A stretch of 64,000 nucleotides of DNA from Amaurobius ferox (lineage: Eukaryota; Arthropoda; Arachnida; Araneae; Amaurobiidae): assembly GCA_951213105.1 (NCBI GenBank), contig OX578146.1, positions 115,160,387 through 115,224,386 on the forward strand, in the 5' to 3' direction. Positions within the stretch are counted from its first letter, which is position 1. The number at the start of each line of letters is the position of its first letter. Both the position numbers and the translations under genes were made by a program. Below, piece by piece: positions 10,925-21,471 of this stretch. The notes under the pieces are model-generated. The model did not search any database and was not told the DNA's origin. It was given only the letters and a program-made list of their open reading frames with translations.

Positions 10925-13450
10925 CAAAAGCCGGCCTAGACCACACCCAGAGGACTGGAGTAAATAAGCATACATTGAAGAGAAGCCAATGGAGAAGCCA
11001 ATGATGGAGATCAAAAATTACCCCCCTGCAACAAGTGAAAGTTAAGATACACACGTTCTTCAATTTCGTCGTCGACTAAGCAAGTCAAAATATTTTCTTA
11101 ACTCAACAATAAAATTTCGTCGTTGAGTAAACAATTAAAAAATGTTCTTCTTGAACATATTCGAGAATAATTCGTGGGCTAAGCAAGTAAAAATGCTGCT
11201 TATAAAAGTTTAGAATTATTCGTGAGCTAAAGATTTTTAAATGTATCAAGGCAGCAGTTCGGCCTTGGTCACGCCCAGATGATTGGTTTGAATAAGCATA
11301 CATATACGGAGTCATTGATGGAACTCAAAAATACCCCCCTGCAACAAGTGAAAGTTAAGACACACACGTTCTTCCATTTCGTCGTCGACTAAGCAAGTCA
11401 AAATATTTTCTTAACTCAACAATAAAATTTCGTCGTTGAGTAAACAATTAAAAAATGTTCTTCTTGAACATATTCGAGATCAATTCGTGGGCTAAGCAAG
11501 TAAAAGTGCTGCTTATAAAAGTTTAGAATTATTCGTGAGCTAAAGAGTTTTAAATATATCAAGGCAGCAGTTCGGCCTTGGTCACGCCCAGATGATTGGT
11601 TTGAATAAGCATACATATGCGGAGTCATTGATGGAACTCAAAAATACACCCCTGCAACAAGTGAAAGTTAAGACACACACGTTCTTCAATTTCGTCGTCG
11701 ACTAAGCAAGTCAAAATATTTTCTTAACTCAACAATAAAATTTCGTCGTTGAGTAAACAATTAAAAAATGTTCTTCTTGAACATATTCGAGAATAATTCG
11801 TGGGCTAAGCAAGTAAAAATGCTGCTTATAAAAGTTTAGAATTATTCGTGAGCTAATGAGTTTTAAATGTATCAAGGCAGCAGTTCGGCCTTGGTCACGC
11901 CCAGATGATTGGTTTGAATAAACATACATATACGGAGTCATTGATGGAACTCAAAAATACCCCCCTGCAACAAGTGAAAGTTAAGACACACACGTTCTTC
12001 AATTTCGTCGTCGACTAAGCAAGTCAAAATATTTTCTTAACTCAACAATAAAATTTCGTCGTTGAGTAAATAATTAAAAAATGTTCTTCTTGAACATATT
12101 CGAGAATAATTCGTGGGCTAAGCAAGTAAAAATGCTGCTTATAAAAGTTTAGAATTATTCGTGAGCTAAAGATTTTTAAATGTATCAAGGCAGCAGTTCG
12201 GCCTTGGTCACGCCCAGATGATTGGTTTGAATAAGCATACATATACGGAGTCATTGATGGAACTCAAAAATACCCCCCTGCAACAAGTGAAAGTTAAGAC
12301 ACACACGTTCTTCCATTTCGTCGTCGACTAAGCAAGTCAAAATATTTTCTTAACTCAACAATAAAATTTCGTCGTTGACTAAACAATTAAAAAATGTTCT
12401 TCTTGAACATATTCGAGAATAATTCGTGGGCTAAGCAAGTAAAAATGCTGCTTATAAAAGTTTAGAATTATTCGTGAGCTAAAGAGTTTTAAATGTATCA
12501 AGGCAGCAGTTCGGCCTTGGTCACGCCCAGATGATTGGTTTGAATAAGCATACATATACGGAGTCATTGATGGAACTCAAAAATACCCCCCTGCAACAAG
12601 TGAAAGTTAAGACACACACGTTCTTCAATTTCGTCGTCGACTAAGCAAGTCAAAATATTTTCTTAACTCAGCAATAAAATTTCGTCGTTGAGTAAACAAT
12701 TAAAAAATGTTCTTCTTGAAAATATTCGAGAATAATTCGTGGGCTAAGCAAGTAAAAATGCTGCTTATAAAAGTTTAGAATTATTCGTGAGCTAAAGATT
12801 TTTAAATGTATCAAGGCAGCAGTTCGGCCTTGGTCACGCCCAGATGATTGGTTTGAATAAGCATACATATGCGGAGTCATTGATGGAACTCAAAAATACC
12901 CCCCTGCAACAAGTGAAAGTTAAGACACACACGTTCTTCAATTTCGTCGTCGACTAAGCAAGTCAAAATATTTTCTTAACTCAACAATAAACTTTCGTCG
13001 TTGAGTAAACAATTAAAAAATGTTCTTCTTGAACATATTCGAGAATAATTCGTGGGCTAAGCAAGTAAAAATGCTGCTTATAAAAGTTTAGAATTATTCG
13101 TGAGCTAAAGATTTTTAAATGTATCAAGGCAGCAGTTCGGCCTTGGTCACGCCCAGATGATTGGTTTGAATAAGCATACATATACGGAGTCATTGATGGA
13201 ACTCAAAAATACCCCCCTGCAACAAGTGAAAGTTAAGACACACACGTTCTTCCATTTCGTCGTCGACTAAGCAAGTCAAAATATTTTCTTAACTCAACAA
13301 TAAAATTTCGTCGTTGAGTAAACAATTAAAAAATGTTCTTGAACATATTCGAGAATAATTCGTGGGTTAAGCAAGTAAAAATGCTGCTTATAAAAGTCTA
13401 GAATTATTCGTGAGCTAAAGAGGTTTAAATGTTTCAAGGCAGCAGTCTCG
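10925..13450. repeat. 313-bp satellite array, about eight units
   Basis: Corresponding sites recur every 313 bp (for example at 11103, 11416, 11729, 12042, 12355, 12668, 12981 and 13294). The units are highly similar. The first (10925-11004) and last edges are degenerate. Each unit has GCTAAGCAAGTAAAAATGCTG, GAATTATTCGTGAGCTAAAG and GGCCTTGGTCACGCCCAGAT. Variants follow a three-unit period: CTTCCATTT together with a GAG-type A-rich block occurs in units 2, 5 and 8, while the others have CTTCAATTT. The repeated 70-residue minus-strand frame in each unit is a by-product of repetition, not a gene. Confidence 0.95.
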
Positions 13451-14660
13451 AGTTCAGATAAAACTGGCTGAAAGTTGCATGAAGTCCGATGAAATACTGA
13501 GTGCAAATGGAAAAGATGTAAACGTTTTATATCGCAATACGAAGAGTATTTAACATGACTAGAAATCAGTAGTAATTTCGCCATCTGTATCTCAACCCCC
13601 TTAATTGAGGTAATTTGCATTATTGTAAGAACTAATAATTTGTAAATATAAATAAGAATAGTGAAGTTAATCAATGCCAGAATTTAGTATGAATAATAAT
13701 AATAAAATTTAATTTTAGCAAGCTAATGTCTATTAATTGTGTAAGTAGAGATCATTTTGCTATTAATCAATTTGAGTTTCAGGTACCCTCCAGCAACACA
13801 GAAAATAAATTGGTGGGCTATTGCTGTCATATTGTTTAGTTATAATATTAAACCTGCTATGGTTCAACCAATTGAATTTTAGATCACCAGATTTTCTTTT
13901 TTATACGCCATAGATGCCATACATTACCATTCACCCGCGATTAGGTAACTTACACCCCTCCCTAGAGGTCTAATAACGTCACGAACACAAAAATTGTATC
14001 GCGGCTATTTCTCACCGGCTATTTTGAAATTGGTGAGTTTCGTTATCACTGAGCTATAAATAATACCGTTTATGCATTTATATCAAATTCTGTCCTACGA
14101 TATCATGTTAAGTAAATATAAAATTTCGAGTTTTCATTCGAATTTTTAAAAAATTCTATCTAGTTCCCGATTTTTCGTTAACAAAAACATGATATAAAGT
14201 TTCGCGAAAACTTATTAGTATTTGTGTTAGCTGTCGTATACACAACACATTCAGAAATAGTTTGATGAGCATCCATTGTGTAATTATTATTATCACTTTC
14301 TCCCATGCACTTACTCTATGCTTCTATAATTATTTAGTGAATAATCATGATTGCCATAAGAAATAATGTTATTAAAATTTCAAAATTCGAGTACTTTTGA
14401 GTTTTAAATTTTTGAATTATTAAAATTGCTATATAGATCTGGATATACAAACAACATATCCGTTCATAAAATTTCACAACGGCATGTGAAAAAGTTCTTG
14501 GATTATACAGTGACCACCCGACACACATACACATAGAAGGCCATTTTACCAAAAGTGTTTGAAATGCAGTTCCCGGTCTTAAAATGTACTTTTCCATCAA
14601 AATCTCCAATTCAAAAATTTTGGGGGAAAGGAATAATTTCTCTATACAATAATATGAGTA
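13451..14660. other. AT-rich DNA, no gene recognised
   Basis: Short open frames only, with no recognisable domain. A GC-richer patch at about 13920-14040 (ACACCCCTCCCTAGAGG) has no assignable function. Confidence 0.55.
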
Positions 14661-15762
14661 AAAACTCTGATGTGGACAGCACATGACTTGCCCTATATAA
14701 TGCAATGAATATAATTCTTTCACAGTTAAAAAATAATATTTATGATGTACAGCACAGTGTTTTTGATGTTGAATTGTACATTTGACACTTTTCGGATGAC
14801 AACATGTAAAGTTAGAAGTACTCGATTAAATCATAATTTACTTAACCCTAAATTGACAATTATCAACATTGTTAGCATACGAAAAATACTATACAGTCCA
14901 TATATATTTTAATAACTAATTCCTCAATTTGGCGACATTTTCGTCAACTTAGCATCATTTTTGCAATTTTGACGTTATTTTTAACAATCTATTACGAAAT
15001 ATCACCACGTTGGCGATATTTCACCAAATGAGTCGCCAAGTTTGCCAAATGTATCACCAAGCCTTAAAGACAGACGGAGGGAAGAGCATTTATTATATAT
15101 AAATGACTGTTGGTGAATTGTTAGGTGTCAAAATACAACACGATTACACAAAGTATATTTTTTCTTGAATGGAATGAACTCGATCCACGAAAAAAGACGC
15201 TACCGAATGCATCACATAGTATTACATAAGAAAAGTGAACATATTTCACACTAGTTAATATTCTTTTCAACTTTTATGTAATTTTATATGTATTTATTTG
15301 AAAAGTGCAATATCTCGAGATCGATTCAAGCTAGCGTTCAAAAAATTATGTCAATCGTTTTTTATTGAAAAATTACACATATTGTTATTTACAAAACATC
15401 TTTTAAAGTTCTGATAATTTGATGATTTTTCAAATTTCATTCGAAAATTACGGGATGCTCTGAATAATCAATTGTGTTTAAAATCAATAGGCGTCCAGCA
15501 TTCACTGATTGCAACTTTTGTATCAAATTTCATACCTTACGCTCGAGTCGTTAGTGAAAAATCGTTTCCCCAGTCTCACAGACACACATTTACACACATA
15601 CATACACACTCACATGCATACACAAACATCACATCAAAATCGTCTCATTTGAGTTTAAGGATGTTCGACATATGCTCTTATACGTTGAAAACTGGGTTTC
15701 AAATTTTTGATTCCGTCACAATACTTCCCTATACATTATGCCATGTATATAGAGAAGTAATA
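14661..15762 (+). repeat. R2 dispersed repeat, copy b
   Basis: Left end CTCTGATGTGGACAGCACAT, internal TTGGCGACATTTTCGTCAAC cluster with TCGCCAAG words (14930-15065), GCAATATCTCGAGATCG block (15307), CA-rich tract (15580-15625) and right end TATACATTATGCCATGTATA before AGAGAAGTAA. More diverged than copies d and e. Confidence 0.75.
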
Positions 15763-15775
15763 AATATCTGATAAT

Positions 15776-15797
15776 TATATATATATATATATATATA
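15776..15797. repeat. short (TA)n tract
   Basis: About 11 TA units, some 120 bp before the left end of the Naiad-type inverted pair. Confidence 0.85.
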
Positions 15798-15989
15798 AGT
15801 AAAATTGTAATAACATAATTAAAGTATTAATACAGTAAATGAAAGAAATGGAAAATACTAAATGAACATAATTAGAATGAAATGAACTAATGCTGCTCTT
15901 TCACTTTATTATGAAGTAATCTCAAATATTGAAATAAGGAAAAAAGACGGACGAGAAAAGTCAACAAGCGAAGTGCCAATAAATAGCCG

Positions 15990-16057
15990 AAGGGGGGTTG
16001 TGACCCCTTTTAAACCCCGGTCACAGCATGCTGTTAGGCTTCGGCAAGCACTCCCGG
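15990..16057 (-). other. conserved Naiad-end hairpin motif (left arm)
   Basis: Read on the minus strand: CCGGGAGTG, a GCATGC core, ACCGGGG, then stem AAGGGG, loop TCACAACC, stem CCCCTT. Same order as in the other Naiad-type ends of this window. Confidence 0.75.
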
Positions 16058-16362
16058 TAGCAAGCACCCCCTCGAAGCAGACCCCGATGCACCACACACA
16101 TGAAGCTGAATCGACCACAACAGACCATCCAATAATAAAGATCAATACTCGAATCCAAATTAGTTTTACCAAAGACAAATAAAATGCGGTATGGACGCAA
16201 AATTGTAATAAAAATATTTTAAACACAAAACATACACACCACGTCGCTGACATTACGCCAACACCGAAATTCGTCAAGTTCTAAATCTCTATATGCAACA
16301 TGTTGCCAGATGCAAATCACTAATAAATATCCATTTCAACTTTCCAACAAATTCTCAAATAC

Positions 16363-16773
16363 TCACTCTCTCAAATCTATTCCGTAAATTCCTGAGATGT
16401 GACGGTTTAAGAAGCTCCTTCTTGGATATCCTTTCCTGATTGCTTCACCAATAAAATTACGATCGCTTAAAATTCTTTTTTGTTCATTAGATATAAGTCG
16501 TTTATTTCTCATAAAGTGATTAATCACAATATTTCGAAAAATATTTTTGTGAATGTTGGATTCCCAACTGATCAAATAATTCACTTCTACGTCAAACGTA
16601 TTCCTTTTATCGTAAATGTCAAAAATCATACCTCCTCCTGAATCATTATTTTTAATGTAAATATCTAGGAAGTTAATGCTGCCATCCGGTTCTTGAAGTG
16701 TTTCGATTAATTCCAAGTTAACAGGATAAAAACTATAATCCAACTGGTATGAAGGATCACAAGCACCTGTCAA
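16363..16773 (-). pseudogene. Naiad-type PLE reverse transcriptase, C-terminal fragment (left arm)
   Basis: 136 residues corresponding to the end of the RT domain (thumb and C-terminal part) of the full Naiad ORF at 53907-56579. Matching landmarks are YSFYPVNLELIE, INFLDIYIK, IYDKRNTFDVEVNYLI and IFRNIVINHFMRNKR, followed by DRNFIGEAIRKGYPR. The catalytic domain upstream is missing. It ends at a TGA where the right arm has TCA, so the natural end (VFE..LL.S then stop) lies further on. A 5'-truncated dead copy. Confidence 0.85.
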
Positions 16774-16793
16774 TAAATCAAAAAATAATTTTA

Positions 16794-16919
16794 AGCGATC
16801 GTAATTTTATTGGTGAGGCAATCAGGAAGGGACATCCAAGGAGCTTCTTAAACCGTCACATCTCAGGAATTTACGGAATAGATGGAAAGTCAGTATTTGA
16901 GGATTTGTTGGGAAGTTGA
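16794..16919 (+). pseudogene. Naiad-type PLE reverse transcriptase, last 41 residues (right arm)
   Basis: Opens with SDRNFIGEAIRKGHPRSFLN and runs to GKSVFEDLLGS and a TGA stop. It is the same coding end as the left arm, in opposite orientation and truncated further. Junction sequence between the arms is only about 20 bp. Confidence 0.8.
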
Positions 16920-17019
16920 AATGGATATTAATTAGTGATTTGCATTTGGCAACATGTTGTGTATATAGAAATTTAGAACTTGACGAATATCGGTGTTGGC
17001 GTAATGAGCGACTTGGTGT

Positions 17020-17409
17020 TGTTGTTGTTGAGACGCAGACCGTCCGACCTACCAGAAAGGTGTAAGGTAACTGTTCGGACGACCGGGAAGTGCCACCTAA
17101 TTTAGACCGAAACCCAGGGGGGATGGCATCCACAGGGACCGTACCCTCCTTCCCCTATAACCAACCTCTCGGAAGGACTTACGGACCAACATGTTTAACG
17201 TGAGCGTACTCCGTATGAACACGGCGGCAGTTGTGTCAGCGTGCAAATCCAGCGCACAAACCACCGGGCTACCGCGCCCGAAATGTGCCAACAGCACGCG
17301 GTGCTCCCAGGTGGTCACCCACCTAAGTACTAACCGCGACCGATGCTGCTTGACTTCGGTGATCTAACGAGAACCGGTGTTTTCAGCACGGTGAGGCCGT
17401 TAGCTCTAT
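17020..17409 (-). mobile_element. chimeric 5S-rRNA/tRNA SINE
   Basis: Read on the minus strand, a ~121-bp 5S-rRNA-derived head (17406-17286) is joined directly to a tRNA-derived SINE (GGGCGCGGTAGCCC, body, tail CAACAACAA). The tRNA part and body match the SINE at 42614-42905, but its B-box segment is deleted here, so the 5S internal promoter probably replaces it. It is flanked by 12-bp target duplications GCGACTTGGTGT (17008-17019) and GCGACTTAGTGT (17410-17421), one mismatch. The left PLE arm (around 16245) shows the uninterrupted site. Non-autonomous and presumably mobilised by a LINE. Confidence 0.88.
17286..17406 (-). pseudogene. 5S rRNA-derived SINE head
   Basis: On the minus strand it reads as an almost complete 5S rRNA. 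Landmarks: CTAACGGCCTCACCGTGCTG at the 5' end, ACACCGGTTCTCG, GATCACCGAAGTCAAGCAGC (box A region), GGTTAGTACTTAGGTGGGTG (C-box region) and GTGCTGTTGGCA at the 3' end. Several substitutions from the usual 5S sequence and its attachment to a tRNA-type SINE body show that it is a retroposed promoter, not a functional rRNA gene. Confidence 0.9.
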
Positions 17410-17421
17410 GCGACTTAGTGT

Positions 17422-17479
17422 TGAAGGCCCAGACCACACGACCAACCCAAGGGTTTATGGTAACGAGTTGTGTGGCCGG
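17422..17479. mobile_element. 58-bp mini-insertion with target duplication
   Basis: Starts TGAAGGCCCAGACCACACG and ends GAGTTGTGTGGCCGG, with CCACACGAC and GTTGTGTGG able to pair. It is flanked by the 14-bp direct repeat ATGCGACTTAGTGT (17408-17421 and 17480-17493). A second copy lies at 49333-49396 with its own 12-bp repeat. The left flank is also the SINE's target duplication, so two insertions used the same site. Family unknown. Confidence 0.75.
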
Positions 17480-17671
17480 ATGCGACTTAGTGTGTATGTT
17501 TTGTGTTTGAAGTATTTTTATTACAATTTTACATTCATACTTCATTTTATTTGTCTTTGGGGAAATTAATTTGGATTCGAATATTGATCTTTATTATTGG
17601 ATAGTCTGCTGTTGTAGTTTCAGCTTCATGTGTGTGGTGCATAGGAGTCTGCTTTGAGGGGGTGCTTGCTA

Positions 17672-17738
17672 CCGGGAGTGCTTGCCGCGATCCAGCAGCA
17701 TGCTGTAACCGGGGTTTAGAAGGGGTCACAACCCCCCT
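17672..17738 (+). other. conserved Naiad-end hairpin motif (right arm)
   Basis: CCGGGAGTG, CAGCATGCTG, AACCGGGG, then stem AGGGG (17721-17725), loop TCACAACC, stem CCCCT (17734-17738). It lies 75 bp from the (TA)n junction. Confidence 0.75.
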
Positions 17739-17809
17739 GTCGACTATTTATTTACACTCAACTTGTTAGCTTTCCTTGTCCGTCTTTTTTTCATGTTTTA
17801 GTATTTGAG

Positions 17810-17812
<3 letters not shown>

Positions 17813-17853
<41 letters not shown>
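17813..17853. repeat. (TA)n tract at the Naiad right border
   Basis: About 20 TA units immediately after TTTGAGAT, the end of the right PLE arm. Confidence 0.95.
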
Positions 17854-17855
<2 letters not shown>

Positions 17856-18599
17856 GTACCTAACCCGGTCAAACAGATAATGACTAAAAGTTTGAATCCA
17901 ATCTAGTGGCGCCACTTAGTGCGACAAAAGGGGAGTAAAGCCAGGAAAAATATAGAATATATGAACGAAGTAAGCAAACAATAACAAATAAATAAAATAC
18001 AGAGCATATGAACTTAACGGCTAGCAAGTGAGCAGACCCATTTTAGTCCAGGCTTGTTGCACTGAAGAAGAAAATTCATTGATTTCCGAAACGCATATAT
18101 GCTGTTTTAATCTTTATTTATAATTATATTGAATCTAAATAGGTTTTCAGGCAATGTAATTAATTGATACAAGAATTCTTGTTATTTATACTGTAAATTT
18201 AAATGTACATAGCTGTCAGGAGCACCTTAATGGACATCTTCTAAATTGATGGATGCGGAAAACCGTTGCAATGTTTAATGACGCAACATGTTTTTCATAG
18301 CAATTTATAAAAAATTGATGTATCTCTTGCTACAACACAAGCACTCAAAAACTTATGTTGTCAGACATTTATTGTACTGCAAAAAAGTAAAGATCGATCG
18401 ATGTACATGAAATTTTTAACAGAGAAAAGATTTAAAATGCATGCACGAATATAAAGGAAACTCTGTCAGACGAGTGATAAATATATAAAGATAATTTTAT
18501 AAAAAGATACAAAACTGATAGATAAAGTGATTGAAAATGTATCGTTACCATTTTAAAATCCCTATAATAAAAAATGTTGATAATTTTTGTTTCTGAATT
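17854..18599. other. possible PLE 3' remnant, otherwise unassigned
   Basis: No coding capacity. Contains the hammerhead-like motif at 18062-18105, which suggests that part of this stretch is the 3' region of a canonical PLE. The remainder is AT-rich and unrecognised. Confidence 0.4.
18062..18105 (+). ncRNA. hammerhead-ribozyme-like motif
   Basis: CTGAAGA (fits the core CTGANGA), a weak stem II (GAAA paired with TTTC around ATTCATTGA), then CGAAACG, followed by GCATATATGC. The strand order CTGANGA-stem-GAAA is that of a hammerhead. Such motifs are known in the terminal repeats of canonical PLEs. The stem is weak and no cleavage-site context was confirmed. Confidence 0.4.
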
Positions 18600-19170
18600 A
18601 TTACTTTCCTTATATACATAATGTATAAGGAAAGTATTGTGACGGGGTCGAAAATTCGAATTCGAGTTTTCGATGGGAGAGCATGTTTGAAGCATCCCTG
18701 ATCACGAATCGAGCATTTTTGAGGTGATGTCTCTGTGTGTGTGTGTGTCAGTGAGTCTGTGGAGACGATATCTCACAAACAAATGAAGCGATTCGAATGA
18801 AATTTGGTACAAAAATCACAATCCGTGAATACTGGAAGCCTATTGTTCTTAAACACAATCAAATGTTCAGAACCTCCCTAAATTTTCGATTGAAATTTTG
18901 AAAAAATCATCAAAAAATCAAAACCTTTAATAAAGTTACGCAAATAGACATTTCTTATGTAATTTTCCCTTAGAAAACGATTTACATAAACTTTAGAACG
19001 CTAGCATGAACCGCTCTCGAGATATTGCACATTTTTCAAATAAATTTATCAAAAAAATCACATAAATTAAAAAAAAAATATTAACTCTTGAGAAACATGT
19101 TTACTTTTCATATGCAATATCATGCGATAAACTTGGTGACATCATTTTCATGGATTTAATATAACTTTTT
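18600..19170 (-). repeat. R2 dispersed repeat, copy c (truncated)
   Basis: Inverted copy. It begins with ACTTTCCTTATATACATAATG, the terminal palindrome, followed by the GACGGGGTCGAAAATTCGAA module, a GT tract at 18731-18747 and the GAGATATTGCACATTTTTC block. The left third, with the TTGGCGA cluster, is missing. Confidence 0.8.
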
Positions 19171-19808
19171 CAAATTAGTCATTTTTTAAAATTAATATAC
19201 GACCCCTAAAATCATCGTGATGCTGAATACTTAAATATTTCGAAAGAACTAGTGAGAGTAAACACCTGGAATTTTATAAACATATACAGAGTCTTTATGA
19301 ATCGATTTTTATCAAAACGTGTCCAGGTTTGTATTCATATTTTTTCGATTATTGATTTCATAATTAATATTTCATACAAACAATTTATTCTACAAAAATA
19401 AAAATCACGTAAATGTGTTTGGGTTGTTCAGTAGTAACGTCATACAAATAATCAGCGTGAGCAGATAATTATTACAGAAGATATGAATGGAAGTCTTGGA
19501 AACTAATTTAACATGGAGCTCAAAAGTTTACATACTCACAACTCAGAAACGCTTCACCCAAATGACTTGAAATTTGGTATCACAGTTTGAATTTTGCTCT
19601 AGTTTCGAACTATGTTGTCAAACTTGGTTATTACCATTTAAAATTTCAAAGTTTGTGCGCGTTTAGATATGAAGACGGCCCCTTATGCAAATTTTATGCA
19701 CATTAATTTGTAGAGGATGTTTTTCCTAATCGAATGGTATCATTCAATTTTCTCTACGATGAACGATGTTTGCTTAACAGAGGGTGAAACGTTTTTTTCC
19801 ACGGCTGT

Positions 19809-19815
<7 letters not shown>
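19171..19815. other. AT-rich DNA with a possible Tc1-type terminus
   Basis: No gene. At 19770-19810 the complement of CACGGCTGTA reads TACAGCCGTGGAAAAAAACG, resembling Tc1-type inverted-repeat ends next to a TA. The partner end was not identified, so this is tentative. Confidence 0.3.

Positions 19816-19818
<3 letters not shown>

Positions 19819-19845
<27 letters not shown>
19819..19845. repeat. (CA)n/(TA)n microsatellite
   Basis: A short CA run (19808-19818) passes into about 13 TA units. Confidence 0.9.
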
Positions 19846-19849
<4 letters not shown>

Positions 19850-19924
19850 GAAAATACCGTGAAATATAATATTACAAAATCATCAGAAATCACACTTAAA
19901 AGGCGCAAAGCTGCACTAAAAAGA

Positions 19925-20483
19925 GGATTAAAATATTTTCAAAAAGAAAAGAGGTATGGATGGAAACAATATACCAAAAGATGGCCGGGGGGAGTTGTGA
20001 ATGTATAATACGTTATGGAAGATTTGCTTCATCTTGTATGATACGGTATGGGGATGTACATCTACATGTATGATGCAATTAATTGTCATTCAGGTATATG
20101 GTTTTGGAAATAGACTTTGTTATAATTGTTCTATTAAGTGTCAATATTTAAAGTCTTCTTTAAGTAGAAGCTATGTAATTTTGCTAATATATACTTGTGA
20201 ACATATTTCAAACATAATTCAAACATTTTTCAAACATATTTCAAACATTTACTGTTGATGAATTTTGATAAGGCTGGATCTCGACAATTATATCTTATAT
20301 TTGTTTGTGTATGATGTCAGTTTACATCATACAATTTGATACATTCGTATTCTATTTTGCAATATACCGGCTCTCCGGGAGTGTTGTCGCGACGCAAAGC
20401 ATGCTTAACCGGGGTGAGGGGGTCACAACTCCCCCGGCCAGCTTTAGGTATATTGTTTCCATCCATATCTCTTTTCTTTTTGA

Positions 20484-20490
<7 letters not shown>
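19925..20490. mobile_element. Naiad-type PLE ends in inverted pair
   Basis: 19925-20000 (minus) and 20365-20490 (plus) are inverted copies of one PLE end, sharing AAAAGAAAAGAG.TATGGATG and ACAATATACC. The right copy carries a full hairpin motif (20375-20435) and ends at a long (TA)n tract. The left copy is cut within the same hairpin. The 350 bp between them may hold a decayed PLE coding piece: frame 20001-20258 has LCYNCSIKCQYL and VILLIYTCEH, loosely like the cysteine-rich GIY-YIG region. That reading is weak. Confidence 0.65.
20375..20435 (+). other. conserved Naiad-end hairpin motif
   Basis: CCGGGAGTG, AAGCATGCTT, AACCGGGG, then stem GGGGG (20418-20422), loop TCACAACT, stem CCCCC (20431-20435). 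It lies 55 bp from the (TA)n junction. Confidence 0.75.
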
Positions 20491-21245
<755 letters not shown>

Positions 21246-21420
21246 AGGCTTAGTGAGAAGCTTACTTAATGGCGGTAAGGGGTTGTGACCTTACACCCCA
21301 GTTGTCAACAAGCTCGTCATAAATGCCGCGGCATTGTACTCCTGGACGCCAGCCCTGTCTGAAGCCAACCCCCGGAGTGACAATAAAAATTATCACAAGA
21401 CCGTTAAAAAAGAAGAAAAG
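21246..21420 (-). mobile_element. Naiad-type PLE end fragment (second family)
   Basis: Read on the minus strand the block has CCAGGAGTA, GCCGCGGC, ACTGGGGT and the hairpin GTAAGG-loop-CCTTAC, i.e. the Naiad-end motif in diverged form, ending at the (TA)n tract. No coding sequence remains. The far boundary is uncertain. Confidence 0.6.
21275..21345 (-). other. conserved Naiad-end hairpin motif (diverged)
   Basis: Minus-strand stem GTAAGG, loop TCACAACC (the same 8-nt loop as 17672-17738), stem CCTTAC. The stem bases differ at several positions from the other copies but remain fully paired. Confidence 0.7.
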
Positions 21421-21463
21421 TCCAATGGTAATATGAAGACCTTCACTGGATGAGCAACTAGTC

Positions 21464-21471
21464 CTTTAGAC
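21464..21471. repeat. hAT target-site duplication, left (CTTTAGAC)
   Basis: Identical to 24101-24108. Confidence 0.95.

Larger units (their letters stand above)
15918..17812. mobile_element. Naiad-type Penelope-like element, head-to-head pair of truncated copies
   Basis: Two copies of the same PLE 3' region lie in opposite orientation. The left arm (15918-about 16780) is on the minus strand and the right arm (about 16790-17812) on the plus strand. Both encode the C-terminal end of the reverse transcriptase followed by ~0.8 kb of matching 3' sequence ending in TAATCTCAAATA. The right arm abuts (TA)n at 17813. Both arms carry the conserved hairpin motif (15990-16057 minus, 17672-17738 plus). 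Complex inverted insertions and a bias for microsatellites are described for Naiad PLEs. The right arm was later hit by a SINE and a 58-bp insertion; the left arm preserves the empty site. Confidence 0.85.

Noticed and set aside
11103..13674. A repeated, well-conserved 70-residue minus-strand frame in each satellite unit
   Set aside because: Conservation follows from recent tandem duplication of the whole 313-bp unit; non-coding parts are equally conserved and no start, domain or expression signal is visible.
15909..16277. 122-codon minus-strand frame with hydrophobic stretches
   Set aside because: It lies in the 3' non-coding part and terminal motif of the Naiad copy and is not preserved in the other arm.
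16363..16365. In-frame TGA in the Naiad RT fragment, considered as selenocysteine
   Set aside because: The sister arm has TCA at this position and the copy is truncated, so it is best read as a nonsense mutation; no SECIS element was seen.
17286..17406. A functional 5S rRNA gene
   Set aside because: It is joined to a SINE body, has several substitutions and is flanked by target duplications of the whole composite, so it is a retroposed 5S head.
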